Shown here: in pieces, positions 26,301 through 41,300 of the stretch
How positions within the stretch are numbered: position 1 is the stretch's first letter
Layout of the letters: each line of letters begins with the position of its first letter
Assembly: GCF_954871325.1 (NCBI RefSeq)
Contig: NC_088777.1
Location: forward strand, 31,411,366-31,475,365
From: Gordionus sp. m RMFG-2023
Taxonomy: Eukaryota > Nematomorpha > Gordioida > Chordodea > Parachordodidae
Direction: 5' to 3'
Length of the DNA stretch: 64,000 nucleotides
Notes under the pieces: model-generated
The model's input: only the letters and a program-made list of their open reading frames with translations
Databases searched by the model: none
What the model was told of the DNA's origin: nothing
Program-made: the position numbers and the translations under genes

Positions 26301-29300
26301 TGGTCAGGCAAGGATGGTGAATCTGGAGTGCCTGGATCTTCGGGTAGAGACGGCAGTCCTGGATCTCCTGGAGAAAGGGTTATATTCAAATTTTTATCAG
26401 ATAGGAGGAAATGAGTTTAATGAGTAGTTTTTTTAAAAAATAAATGATAAAAAATGCATATTTTCAGCTATAAAATTATATTTAAAGGGCTAAATAATAG
26501 AAAGTTAATGCCAAATAAAAGAAATTCAGTGGCAGCTAAGGAATTATACACCATATTAACTTACAAGGAACTTCAAATAGTAAATTATATTTTTCAGAAT
26601 GGGGAAGGCGATAAAATATTACAGCCCTGCATAGAACTTTTTTTGGCAACCCAGTCCGTTTAAATTTTTTCTTAAGGGTGTATGATAAAAATAAAATTAA
26701 GCAGAATACGTCCAATTGAGAATTATTTTTTAATAAAGGCATTACATGAGCCGGACTTAGATGTATCTTGGATCAGACCTGTCCAAGGGCTCAATCAAAT
26801 ATATTATTTTTATGATAAAATATATGTTAAAAATATATTATCTAAAACATTTTATTTAAAAAGAGTGATTGCTGAATAATTTAAAATTTTATATTTAGGG
26901 ACCGCAAGGAGACAGTGGTATACCCGGAGAAAAGGGATTAGACGGTTCACCCGGGCTAGATGGTTTGCCTGGTAAAGAAGGTCTTGAAGGCCTACCCGGC
27001 CCACCTGGCCTCTTTGGACAAATGGTTTAAAAAATGAATGCATAATCTTTGTTAATTAATATATTTCAGAAACCTGCAGAGGTACCATTTTCACATCCCA
27101 CCCCGATTTTTTTTAAAAAAAATTTCGGCCCGGCCTGAGTTTTATATTTTTAGGCTCGGCGTAGATTTTTTTAAAATAAATTATATTTATTTTTAATTTT
27201 TATAGTTAATATAGCAATTTAGAATATTTGGTTTTAAAATAATGGACCCGACCCGGGTATATTTTTTAAAATTTTTTAGGCCTAGCCCGACCCGTGTACC
27301 CGGACTTAGGGCCGGACCTGTAGGTCTCTGATATTGTTTGATACCCATTCAGATCATTGTAATTTTATCATAATCAATGTCTTTATACTTAAAAATTTCA
27401 TTTTTATACTCTGTAAAATGGAGGGTTTTAAGATGCTAGTTTGATGGATAAATTTATCGATGGTGAATTTTGTATAACACTTGTTATAAACCTTTTAAAT
27501 TTTTAAAAGGGTCCAAGTGGAAATGATGGGAAAGATGGTTTACACGGTGTAGACGGAGTGCCTGGGAAAGATGGCCCGGCCGGTCCGCCAGGTTGGTCAG
27601 GCAAAGATGGGGCGCCCGGTATGACGGGAGAACCGGTATATTTTTTAAATTATACACAAAAAGTTAGTTAAAAGTGTCGTATAACGAAGAAATTTGTATG
27701 TTTTATTTATCGCGACTTGGTAAAGGAACGTTTATTTATTTTTGGGGAGTTTTCATGTTTGTAAATAAATAAAGATATAGATGATATTTTTTTTATTAGC
27801 GTTTATTTTTTTTTGTAAAAATATATATACGACGATATAGTATTATGTAAAAATTATTCTGTTTCTATAGTTTGTGAAAAATATTAATTCTTTTTTTGTG
27901 ATGTGAAGTTCTGATTTTAGTGTGTTGATTGTGTTGCTTTGTCCGTCTTTGCAATAATTGTCAGCGTTGTTCTGCAATATTTGGTTGTTTTGTAGCATAT
28001 TGCTCGTTTGTTTTTCAATAAAAAGAACTCTTAATTTTAATCCACCTTTAATTTTTATTAGATATTTTAAAATTTATTTCCGTTTTATTGAAAAATTTAA
28101 GGGACCACTTGGTCAAACTGGAAAAGACGGAAAAGATGGTCTAGATGGGATTCCAGGTGAGCATGGACCTGTAGGGAAACCTGGGTGGCCAGGAAAAGAT
28201 GGCGAATCTGGACTACCAGGACTGCCTGTACGATTACTATAATTAAGTTTTAATTAAAATAAAGGATGGAATAAAGAAAAAATAATTCTAATATATTTAA
28301 AGGAGATTATTGCAATCTTAACTGATACAATTGACCTATATCAAAAATAATTAACCCATATAAAAGAATTTATAAAGATGTTTTTTTCAAAATATTTTGA
28401 ATCATAGCCGTTTTTAAAAAAGTTATTTCAAATTCTATTTATATGATATATATATGTCGTAATTTTTAAAGGAATCAAAACTATCCGGGATCTTCACGGG
28501 TTTCAAAGGGATAACTAAAAAATTAGGGTTTTAAGTTAAGGAACGTGATAAAGAGGATTCTTATTAAAAAAGCGTTTTACCCACGTTTCGTTTTTTAATT
28601 TTATTGTTATTTATTAATTTTCAATGTTATTTTGTTTGGCCTTATGAAATAAAATATGTCTTATAGGGTATCAATCGATAGCTAATCAAAAGATCTATCA
28701 ACTGGAGGTCAATCTTTCTCCCATAATGGGCGGGTCTAGGTCTTAGGTGGTCAGAAATATTTTTATCATCACAAAATATCGATATGGGTATCAAATAAAA
28801 GCTAATTTAAATATCGTTTGATTGAAAGTCTTCATTCTTGGTCTAGATGAGTATGACTTGGTCTGAAGGAGGGGGAGGGGGGTTGCATGGAGGGGGGGTG
28901 TAAAAAAATTTTTTTTGAAATGGGTATTAAATAAAAGCTAATTTTAATATTTTGACTAAAAGTCATCATTCTTGGTCGTGATGGGTATGACTTGGTCTGA
29001 GGGGGGGGGGGGAATGGAGGAGAGGGGGTGTAAAAAAATTTTTTTTGATATGAATATCAAATAAAAGCTAATTTTAATATCGTTTGATTAAAAGACTTCA
29101 TTCTTGGTCTTGATAGGTATGACTTGGTCTGAGAAGGGGGGGGGGTAAAAAATAATTTTTTATTGCAATAATAAAAATTACTTATAGAGGGCCGGTCTAG
29201 GTCTTGGGGGGGGGGGTCAGGAATATTTTTATCAACACAAGATATCGATATGGGTATCAAATAAAAGCTAATTTTAATATCTTTTAACTGAAAGTCTTCA

Positions 29301-32300
29301 TTCTTGGTCTTGATGGGTATAACTTGACTAGAGGGTTTATGGAGGGTGGGGGGGGGGGTGTAAAAAATATTTTTTTTATGGAAAGATAAAAATACTACAA
29401 ACTCGATAGGCAACAGCATAGAAAATATTTTTCCTAGACTACCTTCGTTTATTGCATATTTAATAGATAGGAATAAGCAAGAGAATGCTTACAAAAATAA
29501 AATTAAAAAAATAAAATTTTGCATTGGGGATCACGTACTGATCCCAATAAATAAAAATGATATATCTAATCTATGCCCCATATTGAAGCCGAAATTATTT
29601 AAATGGAGGGCGAGAAATTATGGGTTGGAACTAATTTGGTAACAATTGATTCCCCATTGAAAAAACGAACGTTCATATATCAATAAAATTTACCAATTTT
29701 ACCATTCCTAATAAGACCATCTCCATATAACAGCATCAAGAAGTGCATCTTCTTATGGTAATTGTAAATCAATTTGCAATTGCCAAAAAAGTTGCAATAA
29801 TAAGAGATGCCAATGTGTTAAAAATGGCATTAATTGTTCCACAAAATGTCACTTAAATATTATTTGTGTAAATAATAAATAATTGTTCAAAATTATATTT
29901 AAAATTAATTATCAAAATCAATCAAATATGCTGTTGATTATATGGCTTGAAAAAAAATATAATAATAGAGATAATTTGCTTATAAAAAAGTGTAATAATT
30001 TATAACTGCAATAAGAAAAATTTATAATGTCATTTTAAAATTTGTGAAACTATGGTTTCAAATATAACCGAAATTTTGAGATTCAAAAACAAATTAGATC
30101 AAGTTGCTAGCAAATAATTTTATCATTAGGCTACTATGAGTTTTTAAAAAGCACTGACTATATTTACCCCCTGCTTATAATTGTATTTAATATTGAAGTC
30201 TACATGTATTATAACATTTATTTAATACACATGTTTATGTTTTGCGTTAATAATAATATTCATTACATCTTAAGATGCCCGCTTAGCCTGATATTAATAT
30301 AATCAAAAGATTTTTTAATTAATATTTATTAGATACCCATAAAAATTCACTATCTTATGGCTAGTTGAAATATAACATGTTTAGACTAGGCCATAAAAGC
30401 AACTTTCACATAAACTCATCTAACTATAGATGCTCTAATTTTTTTTTAGATTAAGTATTGAGCTCTACATTGATATTAATTTTTGTTTGATATATTACCT
30501 TTAAATGTCTCTTGAAGCTACTATTCTTGTTTGATGATAAAACCTATGCCACATCTTACAGAAAAATTTATACCCTGTGTTAATTTTTTTTATCGAGATT
30601 AAAATATTTTGTGAATTTAGTATAAAGAAATTTTATATCATCATCATCAAGGGATAATACTTTGTCTATATGATCTGTACCAAAATTATTTTCATTATCA
30701 ATCTCTATGGTCGACATTTAAAAATTTTTATTTTTTTGAAAAATATATTTTTAATGCATATTTTTAATGTAAATTTAAATTTTAAAATAAAATAAAATAA
30801 AAAGATTATGATTATTATTATAGAATTAATTATAAAATTATAATAATAATTTTTGCTATTTATTTAGTAACGAGCTACCGCTATCACTCTTTTTTAAAAA
30901 ATGTATCAAAGCTATCGATAATAAAAAAAATAGCTATGGAATATCGCGCTAAATATAGAACACTGGAAATTATATATTTAAGTTCAGGATTGGAACCGAA
31001 AAAAGATTTAAAAAATTGTTTTATCTTCATTCTCTTTTATTTCTGTAAATTCTATCCAACTAGACATTTTGTTAATATGTCGAGAGCCTGGCAGTCATAC
31101 CCATCGAGACAAAAAATAAATACATTCAATCTAAAGATATTTAAATTAGCTTTTATTTGATACCCTTATCTATATTTTGTGTTGATAAAAATATTCCTGA
31201 CCCCCCAAGACCTAGACCGGCCCTCTATGAGTGATTATTATTTTACAATAAAAAAATATTATAATTACCTTTTATTTGATACCACCCATATCAAAAATAA
31301 CTATTTTTTACACACCTCCCCCCTCCATCCAACCCCATCCCCCCAGACCAAGTCATACCCATCGAGACCAAGAATGAAGACTTTCAGTCAAACGATCTTA
31401 AAATTAACTATTTGATACCCATATCAAAAAAAATTATTTTTTACACCCCCTCCTCCATCTACCCCCCCCCCCCAGACCAAGTCATACCCATCAAGACCAA
31501 GAATGAAGACTTTCAGTCAAACGATATTAAAATTAGCTTTTATTTGTTACCTATTCAAAAAAATTATTTTTCACACCCCCCCCCCTTCATCCACTCCCCC
31601 CACCCCCAGACCAAGTCATACCCATAAAGATCAAGAATGAAGACTTTCAGTCAAACGATATTATAATTAGCTTTTATTTGATATCCATATCAAAAAAAAA
31701 TTTTTTTATACACCCCCCCCCTCCATTTATTCCCCCCCCCAGACCAAGTCATACCCATTTAGACCAAGAATGAAGACTTTCGGTCAAACGATATTTAAAT
31801 TAGCTTTTATTTGATACCCATATCGATATTTTGTGTTGATAAAAATATTTCTGACCACCCAAGACCTTAGACCCGCCCATTATGGGGAGAGATTGACCTC
31901 CAGTTGAATAGATCTTTTGATTAGCTATCGATTGATACCCTATATTAGATAAAATTTCATAAGGCCAAAAAAACAACATTGAAAATAATAAATAGCAAAT
32001 AATTTTAAAAAAATAAAACGAAACGTACATAAAACGCTTTTTAAAATAAGATTCTTCTATATCATGGTTCAAACGTGATAACACCGTATAGTTCTTTATC
32101 CTTTAAAAAATTGAATTCTTAAAGGGATCCCTTTAAATCCCATGATGATCCCGGAGAGTTATGATCCCTTTAAAAATTACGAAATATACATTCTTGGGCA
32201 AGGGGAATGGAGGTGGGGGATATATAGAGGAATTTTTATTAGCTTAAAATTATATTTATGAGAACAGGCGAATTTCCGAAGGGGGGATTTTTCCTTGACC

Positions 32301-35300
32301 CTCCTCTCTGCCTACGACTATGAAAGGGTTTAAAAGTAAAATATTTGGTTCACCATACTATTTTATTTATTGAATAATATTTTACTTTTAAACAATAACC
32401 AATTATAAAACTGTTATTAAGAAGACAAATTGATGTTGTTAATTCTCTTCCTATTTCTTTTCAATTATAAAATTTTGCTGTGGAATTAACTTACTAAACT
32501 TTATTATGAAGAATACACATATAGAAAATAAATTAGGACTACAAGCTATATTGAAATACAAAGGTTTATGGCTTAAATTATAAATTAAAAATATTTTCGT
32601 GGAAATTAAGACTGGGATAATAAATTTTTTCCAAATAAAATAGAGGGTTTTTTGGATTATATTTAATTTGAAAAACCTTGGTATCGGAAAAAAAAGATCA
32701 ATGCATCTCTAATGTTATATATAGGATGAGAATATGAATTAAAACATTCCTACAAAACTTTGTTACAAGCTCTAGAGTTTTTAACGTAAGAAAATTTCCC
32801 GGAGAAAATTCTCAAAAATTTACCGAGCTAATTCACAATTTATCCCAACATTTTATATCGAATCCCGAAAAAAAAGCCCCCAGCAAAATATACCCCCGGA
32901 AAATTAACCCCCAGGAAAAAAAACCCCGTAAAATAAACCCCTGGATTTTTTTTTCATATTTATAGAATTTACTTAAAACCTAATAATAGTGTTGTTAAAC
33001 GATTCGTTTTGAGCCGATTTTTCAAAACGGCAAACTCAATATTTTAGCCAGAAAAATATTGCTTAAGCCTCGAGATTTTGATAATATATGTCTAAACCTT
33101 TGTTCCTTCTATGAGCAAGTTCTTCAGGCTTGCGTAATATTTTTCTGGATGAAATATTGAGTTAGCCGTTTTTAATCGGCTCAAGAGTTGTTTATCAACA
33201 CTACCTAATAATATAGGTATATTTTTATTTGGATTATAATGGATATGCTCATATTTATAATGTATTGATAAATTAGTATTTTATAAAAAAATATTATAAA
33301 ATTATAATATATTAATCAGCTAAATTTCTTTAGGCTCATTCATTATTTAAAGATTACTCATATACTTTTCCATAAAAAATGCTTAAACAAGATAAAATGC
33401 TGAAGTTCAAATTGGTACTGGAAAAAATACCCCAGTAAAATAACCAATGTATTTCTTATTTTCGTAAAGATTATTTGCTATAGGAATAAATACAATATCC
33501 ATCCTTAATTATTAAGTAGGCTAAATTTGACAAAATTATATAATAAAATATATTTATTTTATTGATAAATCAAGATATTTACAAAGAATAATAATTATAT
33601 TGATTGACATCGAATATTGAAGGAAATCGCTCTTACACGGTATTCCTCACAAAATTTCTTTAACCGAATCTGGGTATTATAATTGCGAATTTTTTTCGGT
33701 GTCCAACTATATTCACACCATCGTTCAAGTTTAGTTTCAACGATAGCCACCTCGCATTCCATTTTTTAAAATAAATACCCATATTGATGGGTGTTTATTC
33801 CCAACCAGATTTGAAAAACCATGATTCTAACATTCGCATTGATTATTTGTACGCTCTTCGTCGGATAGAGTGCTCTCTGGTTCACGTTCCAAGTTTCTGG
33901 AGGAAATCGACTCAATTCGACGTGTTTGGAATTGAGAATCGCTTCTTGTGACAAATTCTGTCATTTTTCCTGGGGGTTTATTTTTCGGAGAATTTTTTTC
34001 CGGGGGTATTTTTTCCTAGGGGTATTTTTTCGGGGTTTTTTCCGAGGATTTTTTTTCCTATTACCATTTATAGCATTTAATATGCCAGATTAAAATATAT
34101 GAAATAGTCTGTAAAATTTTGTATACCTTGTTTATATGTAACACATAATTTATAACTGCTATTAGAACCTACTTTTATTTATACCATCCATCCTTAAATA
34201 TAATTAAACAATTTTAAAAAGTTACTAAAGACAAATTTATATAGTCGATTTCATTTAAATTTTCTTTGTATTAGATGCCTAGAAGTGAAATAAACTTAGA
34301 GTCTTTTCTTAAAGGAAATGCCATGATAGCACATTTCAATGTGCTTGGCAAATTTTCTAGTAATCTGAAAGTGAAATATTAAAACCTTAGGAGCAAGATT
34401 AATTATACTTATAAATATATAAACTAAATCATTTACAGGAAATTGTTTGGGGAACTAAGCCTCCCCCACAATAAGTTAAATGATAAGGCCTTAGCTTATA
34501 TTTAGAGTAGATAAATTAATCTAATGCTAAATATTAATTCTACTATATCAAGTAAAAGTGATAACTTCAGTTATCCATTGAATGATATTTAATCGAATGA
34601 ATTTATATTGTTTTATCAATTTTTGTTGTAAAATGTAATATTTTAACAAATATAATAAGTTATTATATTATGGTGTTATTTTCCTGCTTGATAACATATG
34701 AAGTAAGTCCGATTTTAGTTGGAATTTCTTATAATTCCCTTATAATTTTTTTAATTTTCCCGTTTTCCCCTATTATCCCGTTATTTTCCCCATTTTCTCA
34801 GGAAAATTTCCGTGAATATATTTCCACGCTAAATTTTAATCTCTAAGCCCAAGATGCATAAATAGACACATCTTCAAACATTAAATCATATTGGGGTCAA
34901 GGAGAACTGGGTTATAAAGTAAGGAAAAAAGTGAAATAATAAAAATAGAAAAAGAGCAATAATAATTTAGAACAGAGAAGGAATTCAATAATTAATACAA
35001 AATTTGAAATTATTTAATTAATCAATATATTTATACACTTAAAATATACGTAAACTGCTCACTCATTATTAAATCTGTGAAAATATGAAAATATATAGCC
35101 CTCATTCTTTCATTGATTAAAAATATGCCATTATTTTTTTATAAGAAAATGATTCTTAAATTATTATTGAAATTTAAAAAGATTAATAATATTTTTTAAT
35201 AATTTAAATCATCTATAAAATCATTTGTATAAATAATTACTGAATAAGTTTAAACACATTTTAAAATAAATTTAGTAATATTATCTTATTATTTTAATGT

Positions 35301-38300
35301 GTAAATTAAGCTTAGGACATTTTCAGACAGACCATTTTCTCAAAGAGATTTTCAAGGCATTTTTCCAGCTAATTTTTTATTTATTTCCAAACAAAGGATA
35401 ATAATTTGTCGAATTAATTTTTTTTATAATAAACTATATAAAGTTTCCTAGCAATCCAGACTCCATTTAATCGCTAATAAAAAAACAGAGAGCTGCAGAA
35501 GTACCATTTGCATGGCCCGACCTGGGTTTTATATTTTCAGACCCAGCCCGGATTTTGTTTTTGAAATTATTTCGGCTCGGATGACCCAGGTATTCAAAAA
35601 AAATATTTAGGCCCGGTCCGGGTATATTAATTGATAAAAAAAACAAAAGTTTGATTTTTATTAACGATTTAGTGACAAATTTATATTATGAAAAAAATTT
35701 AATTTAACCAAATATTATGCTTTGTTTGGCAATAAATAAAAAATTAGCAGGAACATGCCTATAAAACCTCTTTTAAAAAAGGTTATGTCTGGAAATGGCC
35801 TTATAACGATTTAATGTAGAATTGATTATAATCAATATTTTTTTGCAAAATCGAGTAAATAACTTGAGCAAGGAGTGATATCCTTTTTATGAACTCAGTT
35901 TTTCAAAGAATCTTAAGCCCTATATAATAAAATAATGACTGTTGTTAGACAATCGGAGGTGATATGACGTAAAATTGGTTAGGAATCTATCTATTAATAA
36001 TGTTTATTCATCAAAAGAGAATAAAGTGATATAGTTAGCTCGGATTATTAATTGGGACTCTCTGTCAAAAGTAAAGACCTTCTTAAATTTTCGATCTTAG
36101 ATTTAATGAGATGCCCTACCCCGAGGAAGGCTAAAGCATGAGTGCCAAAGAAGTTGTAGCTATGATTGGTATTAATATATGGTTGGAAGACAACGCAGAA
36201 GAATATTTAGAAAATTTGCTCTCTTCTGCTTTGGCTATAACATTATGGTTTAGACTAAGATGCGAATTGATCTACATAAGAGATCCAGGTAAAGACTCAC
36301 CATTCTTCAATGAGATCTTGAATAAACCATCAGAACTGAGTTACCACCTGTGTTTCAAAATCCAGTCGCTTCGAGGGTAGAAAGAATTCTAGCAGATTCA
36401 GGGCACGAGATATAGTCTTATTACATTTGGTATGTCGTAATAGAAATTTACCTCTACATCGTTTAATGCAGAGAGTGGCGACTATAATTCACATGATGGT
36501 GTAACTATATTGTAATTAAGTTTAAATCCGATAGCTTGATGAAGCTTATCGTCTGTAAGTAATAAGTCAAGATTATTTGAAGGGTTGGCTTCAGGGAATT
36601 CATAACTGTTTCCATAGTATGTTAAAAATCAAAATAAAATCACTGGTTAGTTTCTCGATTTAAGAAATGCGACGGAGTTACTAATATACAGTAAATCCCA
36701 GTCTCTCTGCAATGAATAGGTCGAGTCTAATAGAGTAGAGTATGCGGATGTGTCTTTAGCTTGCTAATAATAGGGTTAGATGTTAAACACAAAAATATGT
36801 ATACACTGGTAAGAAGTTGGGAAAATGTATAACAATTCCCTCTGCTTTAGTAAGTATGGTTTGCAGCCAAGATAATTCCCTGAACTTATGATTGAATTGA
36901 GAATTTTACCTCATGCTCGGTAGTAAATATTGCAGGTTATTAAAAAATACGTGTCAATCGTAGGATATAAAAAATCTTAGGAATTATAAGCTAATTCTTT
37001 AACAAGAAAAGGTATGGTGTGCCGGAAGGTGAATCTCTGAATTATCTATAATTTTATTTTTTTTCTACTCTTGTAATATTTAAAATTGTCTCATTATGAA
37101 TTACGAGCTACTCTCAAAATATTTGTAGTACTATTTTACTCCAAAAAAATTTATCGAGTTACATAACCCATGTTTTAAAAAAAAAATATTATTTTCCTCG
37201 TGGAGTAAAGAAAATTTGCACTATCGGTTTTAAACATTTCCAAAAGGTTTGTAATATTGTTTATCTATCCATAATTTTTATCCACATAAAAACCAATTTT
37301 AAGAATATTTCGCAAAAAAGGGCTATTAGCACCACTTGCGTTATAAATCCATTCTTCTTACATACTAAAAGTGTTAATCCAATTTATAGAAATGATTTTT
37401 AGATGAAAATGATGTGCATTACGAAATATTATTAATCTTTCGAAATTTATTTTTAAATTAATAATTTAAGAACTATTTTTTAATAAATGCTACCATAATT
37501 TTCAGAGACCTGCAGGCCCGGCCTTAAACCCGGCCCGGGCAGGGCAGTATTTAAAATTTTTTAAATATACCCGGGCCGGGCCTAAAAAAATTTTTTTAAA
37601 CATATCCGGGTTGGGCCGGGCCCTAAATTATTTTTAAAATATATCCGGGCCGGGCCTAAAATTGTTAAACCCGGGCCGGGCCTTAATATTTTTTATAAAA
37701 ATTTTTACATTATGAGTTAATAATTATAAGATTATATTATATTATAGTTATGATTAATATAATATTGGGTGATGTTTAACACTACCTAACACCCACAGAT
37801 CGATCTAATTATTAATTTCCTGCAAATTTATTCAAAGTATTAATATATTTTTTTATAATTCATATCTAAATTTTTACAACATATTTTACCAAAACAATCA
37901 AATAAAGGAATATCTTAAATAAGCCCCAATATTCAAGTTTATTAATATATTTTTTTATAATTCATATCTAAATTTTTAGAATATATTTTACCAAAACAAT
38001 CAAATAAAGGAATATCACTTCTTGAAGTTTTTAATACCTTTCAAAGCGAAAAAGGAGAAATAAAATTGATTTTACTTAATATAAAGCATTTTTTAATTGA
38101 AAAATTTGTTTTACACAAGTATCATTTTATTTTTCTATTTCTCTGTGCCAAATTCTAGCAATTACGTATGTTGTCAGGGACAGATCGCAAGATGACGGAA
38201 AACTATATAAAAGATAATATTAAATTACAAGAGGCTCAGGAAGTAAATGAAATACCATCGACCAGTCAAATTACGACTGTTGTTAAACAAACTGAATCGT

Positions 38301-41300
38301 TTTATGACAAATGGGGCGATGGTAATTCTGGTAATATGTCAATACCTGATGATGAATATTATAATTACATAAATAAAAAAATAGATGAAACATTTAAGGT
38401 GGATAATTTGTTAGAGTGGTGGGCGGCTCATCAAAGCGAATTTCCAATTTTAGCAAAATTGGCAAAACGGATATTGGCAATTCCTGCTTCAAGTGCAAGC
38501 TGTGAGCCGAATTTTTCCACTACTGGGAGAATTCTTGAAGAAAGAAGAAGTAATCTTCAACCTGAAAAGATATATATGCTTCTCTTTCTTCATGATAATT
38601 TGTGAATTTTTAACATCTTTCTTGAGTATAGGGTTTCGTCAATCATGCTGGTTTTTTACTTTGCAAACTGTCAAATATTTATTGCATTTATTATATTTAC
38701 CTTGAGTCATGAAAGTTTTTAATCCAACATTTTTCATTATTTTTTTTTACAATATTATATAATACAATTATCTTCTTTTGTTAAAAATTTATATTATATT
38801 GATAGGTTCCACGTCATTACAGAGAAACCATTACAGAGAAAACAATTACAGAGAAACTTTTACAGAGAAAACAATTAAAGAGAATGTCGTTTAAAGGGAA
38901 AACAATTAAAGAGAATGTCGTTTAAAGAGAATTTTTTTATAGAGAATTATTTTATAGAGAATGTATTTTACAGAGAAACTTTTACAGAGAAAACAATTTT
39001 ACAGAGAATGTCGTTTAAAGAGAATTTTTTTATAGAGAATTATTTTATAGAGAATGTTTTTACAGAGATGATTTTATAGAGAATGATTTTATAGAGAATA
39101 TTTTTACAGAGAATGATTTTATAGAGAATGATTTTATAGAGAATTTTTTATAAAATTTTATTTAAAGAATATGATTATATTATAAAAAATGTTAATCTAT
39201 ATAATATATAACATTTTTGTATAAATTTGTGTAATTATTACTTAGGGTGTGCATATTGTTTTTTTGGCCAGTCAATAGTATGTATTGACTGGCCATATAC
39301 TATGTGTTAACGATATGTATGAAATACTTACAAAAGACCAATCTTACATCTCAATTTACCATCATTTATTTAATACATTAATATCTTAATTATCTTTTTG
39401 CTAAACTTTCTTAAATTTGTTCATCATTTGAAATAAAGTGAGTTTTTTAGAAAGAGGTACTAATTTTGAAAGAAATCGGTCCAATAGATAAAATTTAATT
39501 TTTTTATATCATTATATTTGGTAGCATTAAAATAGAGTAAAATTGACACAATGTAAAACTCTACTATTTTTGAATTTCAGAAAGTTTTATAATCTTATAT
39601 CATGTTTAAAATCGAATATCAATTATCCAATAATAATGAACAATTTTTACTTTATGATAGTGGTCATCATGATCACCGATGCATAATATTTTCTACCATT
39701 AAAATTTACAATTTTATCAACATGCGATAAATGGTATGCAGATGGCACATTCAAAACATGCCTCCCTCTCTTCCAGCAAATATACACCATCCACGGGATG
39801 AAACATAAAACCATTATTCCTGCTATTTATGTTCTGATGGCATCACGTCGCCAACAAGATTACCTTAATATTTTCAATCAAATTAAAAATTTCCAAATTT
39901 TTTTAAATCCAAAAGTTATTATGATTGATTTTGAATTAGCAGCCTTATCTGCTTTTAAACAGTCATTTCCAATGACTGCAATGCGCGGGCGTCTGTTTCA
40001 TATGTCGCAATGCATATGTCGCAATGCATATGGCGCACGGTCCAGAAAAATCCCCGCATTTGCAATGCATACAAAAGCGAAACTAATTTTGCTATGTATA
40101 TAAAGATGCTAATGTCACTGGCATATGTCGTCCCAGTTGAGGACGTAATTCACGGATTTGAGGAATTATGTGCCTCCATATTCTATCAGGAAAATAGGGC
40201 TATTCTCGCCCCCTTGATTGAATATTTTGAAGAGACATGGATTGGGAAAATGATAGCGATGGAGAGGAGATCTCCAATATTTGGTATTTCCCTATGGAAT
40301 TGTTATGAATCGACACTAGATAGTGAACCGAATACAAATAATTCTGTAGAGGGCTGGCATCGGAGTTTTTCGTCTCATATAAGTTCCCATCATCCAACGA
40401 TCTGGAAATTTATAAAGAGTTAGTAATTATATTGTATTTTAAATTTTAAAAATCTTTTCATTTATAGCTCTCAAAGACGAAGATAGCCTTAATAGTTACA
40501 AATTGGAACAATATTCTTTAGGACTATTAGCTCCAGTGTCAAAGAAAGAATATCGAGAAAGATCCAAAAGGATTCTTCTAATTGTTGAAGATTTCCATTC
40601 AAGAACCAGGATGGATTATTTAAGGGCTTTATCCCACAATTTAAATTTAAATGTTTAATTTAATAATATAATTGTATTTTTTTATATTGGTATATTATTA
40701 TTTATACTATGTTTATTTGGATTTATTATAAATAAAAATTTATTTGATATTTCGAAATGAACATTGCTAACCTCTTATTTGGTATTTTATCTAGGTTTAT
40801 CTTATAATAACTTCATATACAAATGGTATTCTATTCTCTAATTTGGCATTCACAAAATATAAGAAAGAGCTCTATATAACATTTATTTATTATTTATCAT
40901 CATTTTAAGATTATCTAAGGTTTATGATATTAAATCACGGATAAATTACACCAAAAGCTCAATAATTATTTTTGAGAGCGTTATAAATTTTTTAACCAAA
41001 TTTTATAATATCATATGAGAAATTCTAATAGTTTTCTCTATAAAAATTTCGCTAGTTATTTATGAAAAATAGTAGTGACTAGTTATATTTAAAAAAAGAA
41101 AACTAGTAACTGTAACTAGTTATATTTCTCCAAATTTAGCTACTAACTTAACTAATTACAGTTACATTTCCAAAGTAACTTTTAACAACATTATAAAGGT
41201 AATTATAATATTTAATATTATTTCAAATATTGTAAATTTTTTTCCTTGTAATAATTACACAAATTTTTTATAAAATAATCATATTCTTTATAAAAAATTC

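Larger units (their letters stand above)
32860..34065 (-). mobile_element. Mutator-like element with CCCCCGGAAAA tandem-repeat inverted ends
   Basis: The left end is a series of short units such as CCCCCGGAAAA, CCCCCAGGAAAA and CCCCGTAAAA (about 32870-32945). The right end is the inverted series TTTTCCTGGGGG, TTTTTCCGGGGG, TTTTTCGGGG (about 33965-34060). The interior encodes the end of a MULE transposase on the minus strand. A 217-bp MITE (32987-33203) is nested inside. Edges are approximate because the end units are repetitive; no TSD resolved. Confidence 0.65.

Noticed and set aside
27958-28242. Methionine-started frame ending in Gly-X-Y, as if a separate small collagen gene with a hydrophobic leader
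   Set aside because: The leader is intron sequence; the acceptor AG at 28100-28101 gives a 126-nt exon like its neighbours.
29057-31627. Several Pro/Thr-rich frames with PPPP runs and EDFQ repeats, as if a repetitive secreted protein
   Set aside because: They are translations of the G- or C-run repeats in the arms of the long-inverted-repeat element.
38820-39150. CRISPR-like array of short units
   Set aside because: Units are contiguous and variable with no unique spacers, and an inverted copy flanks a transposase; a MULE terminus in an animal genome.
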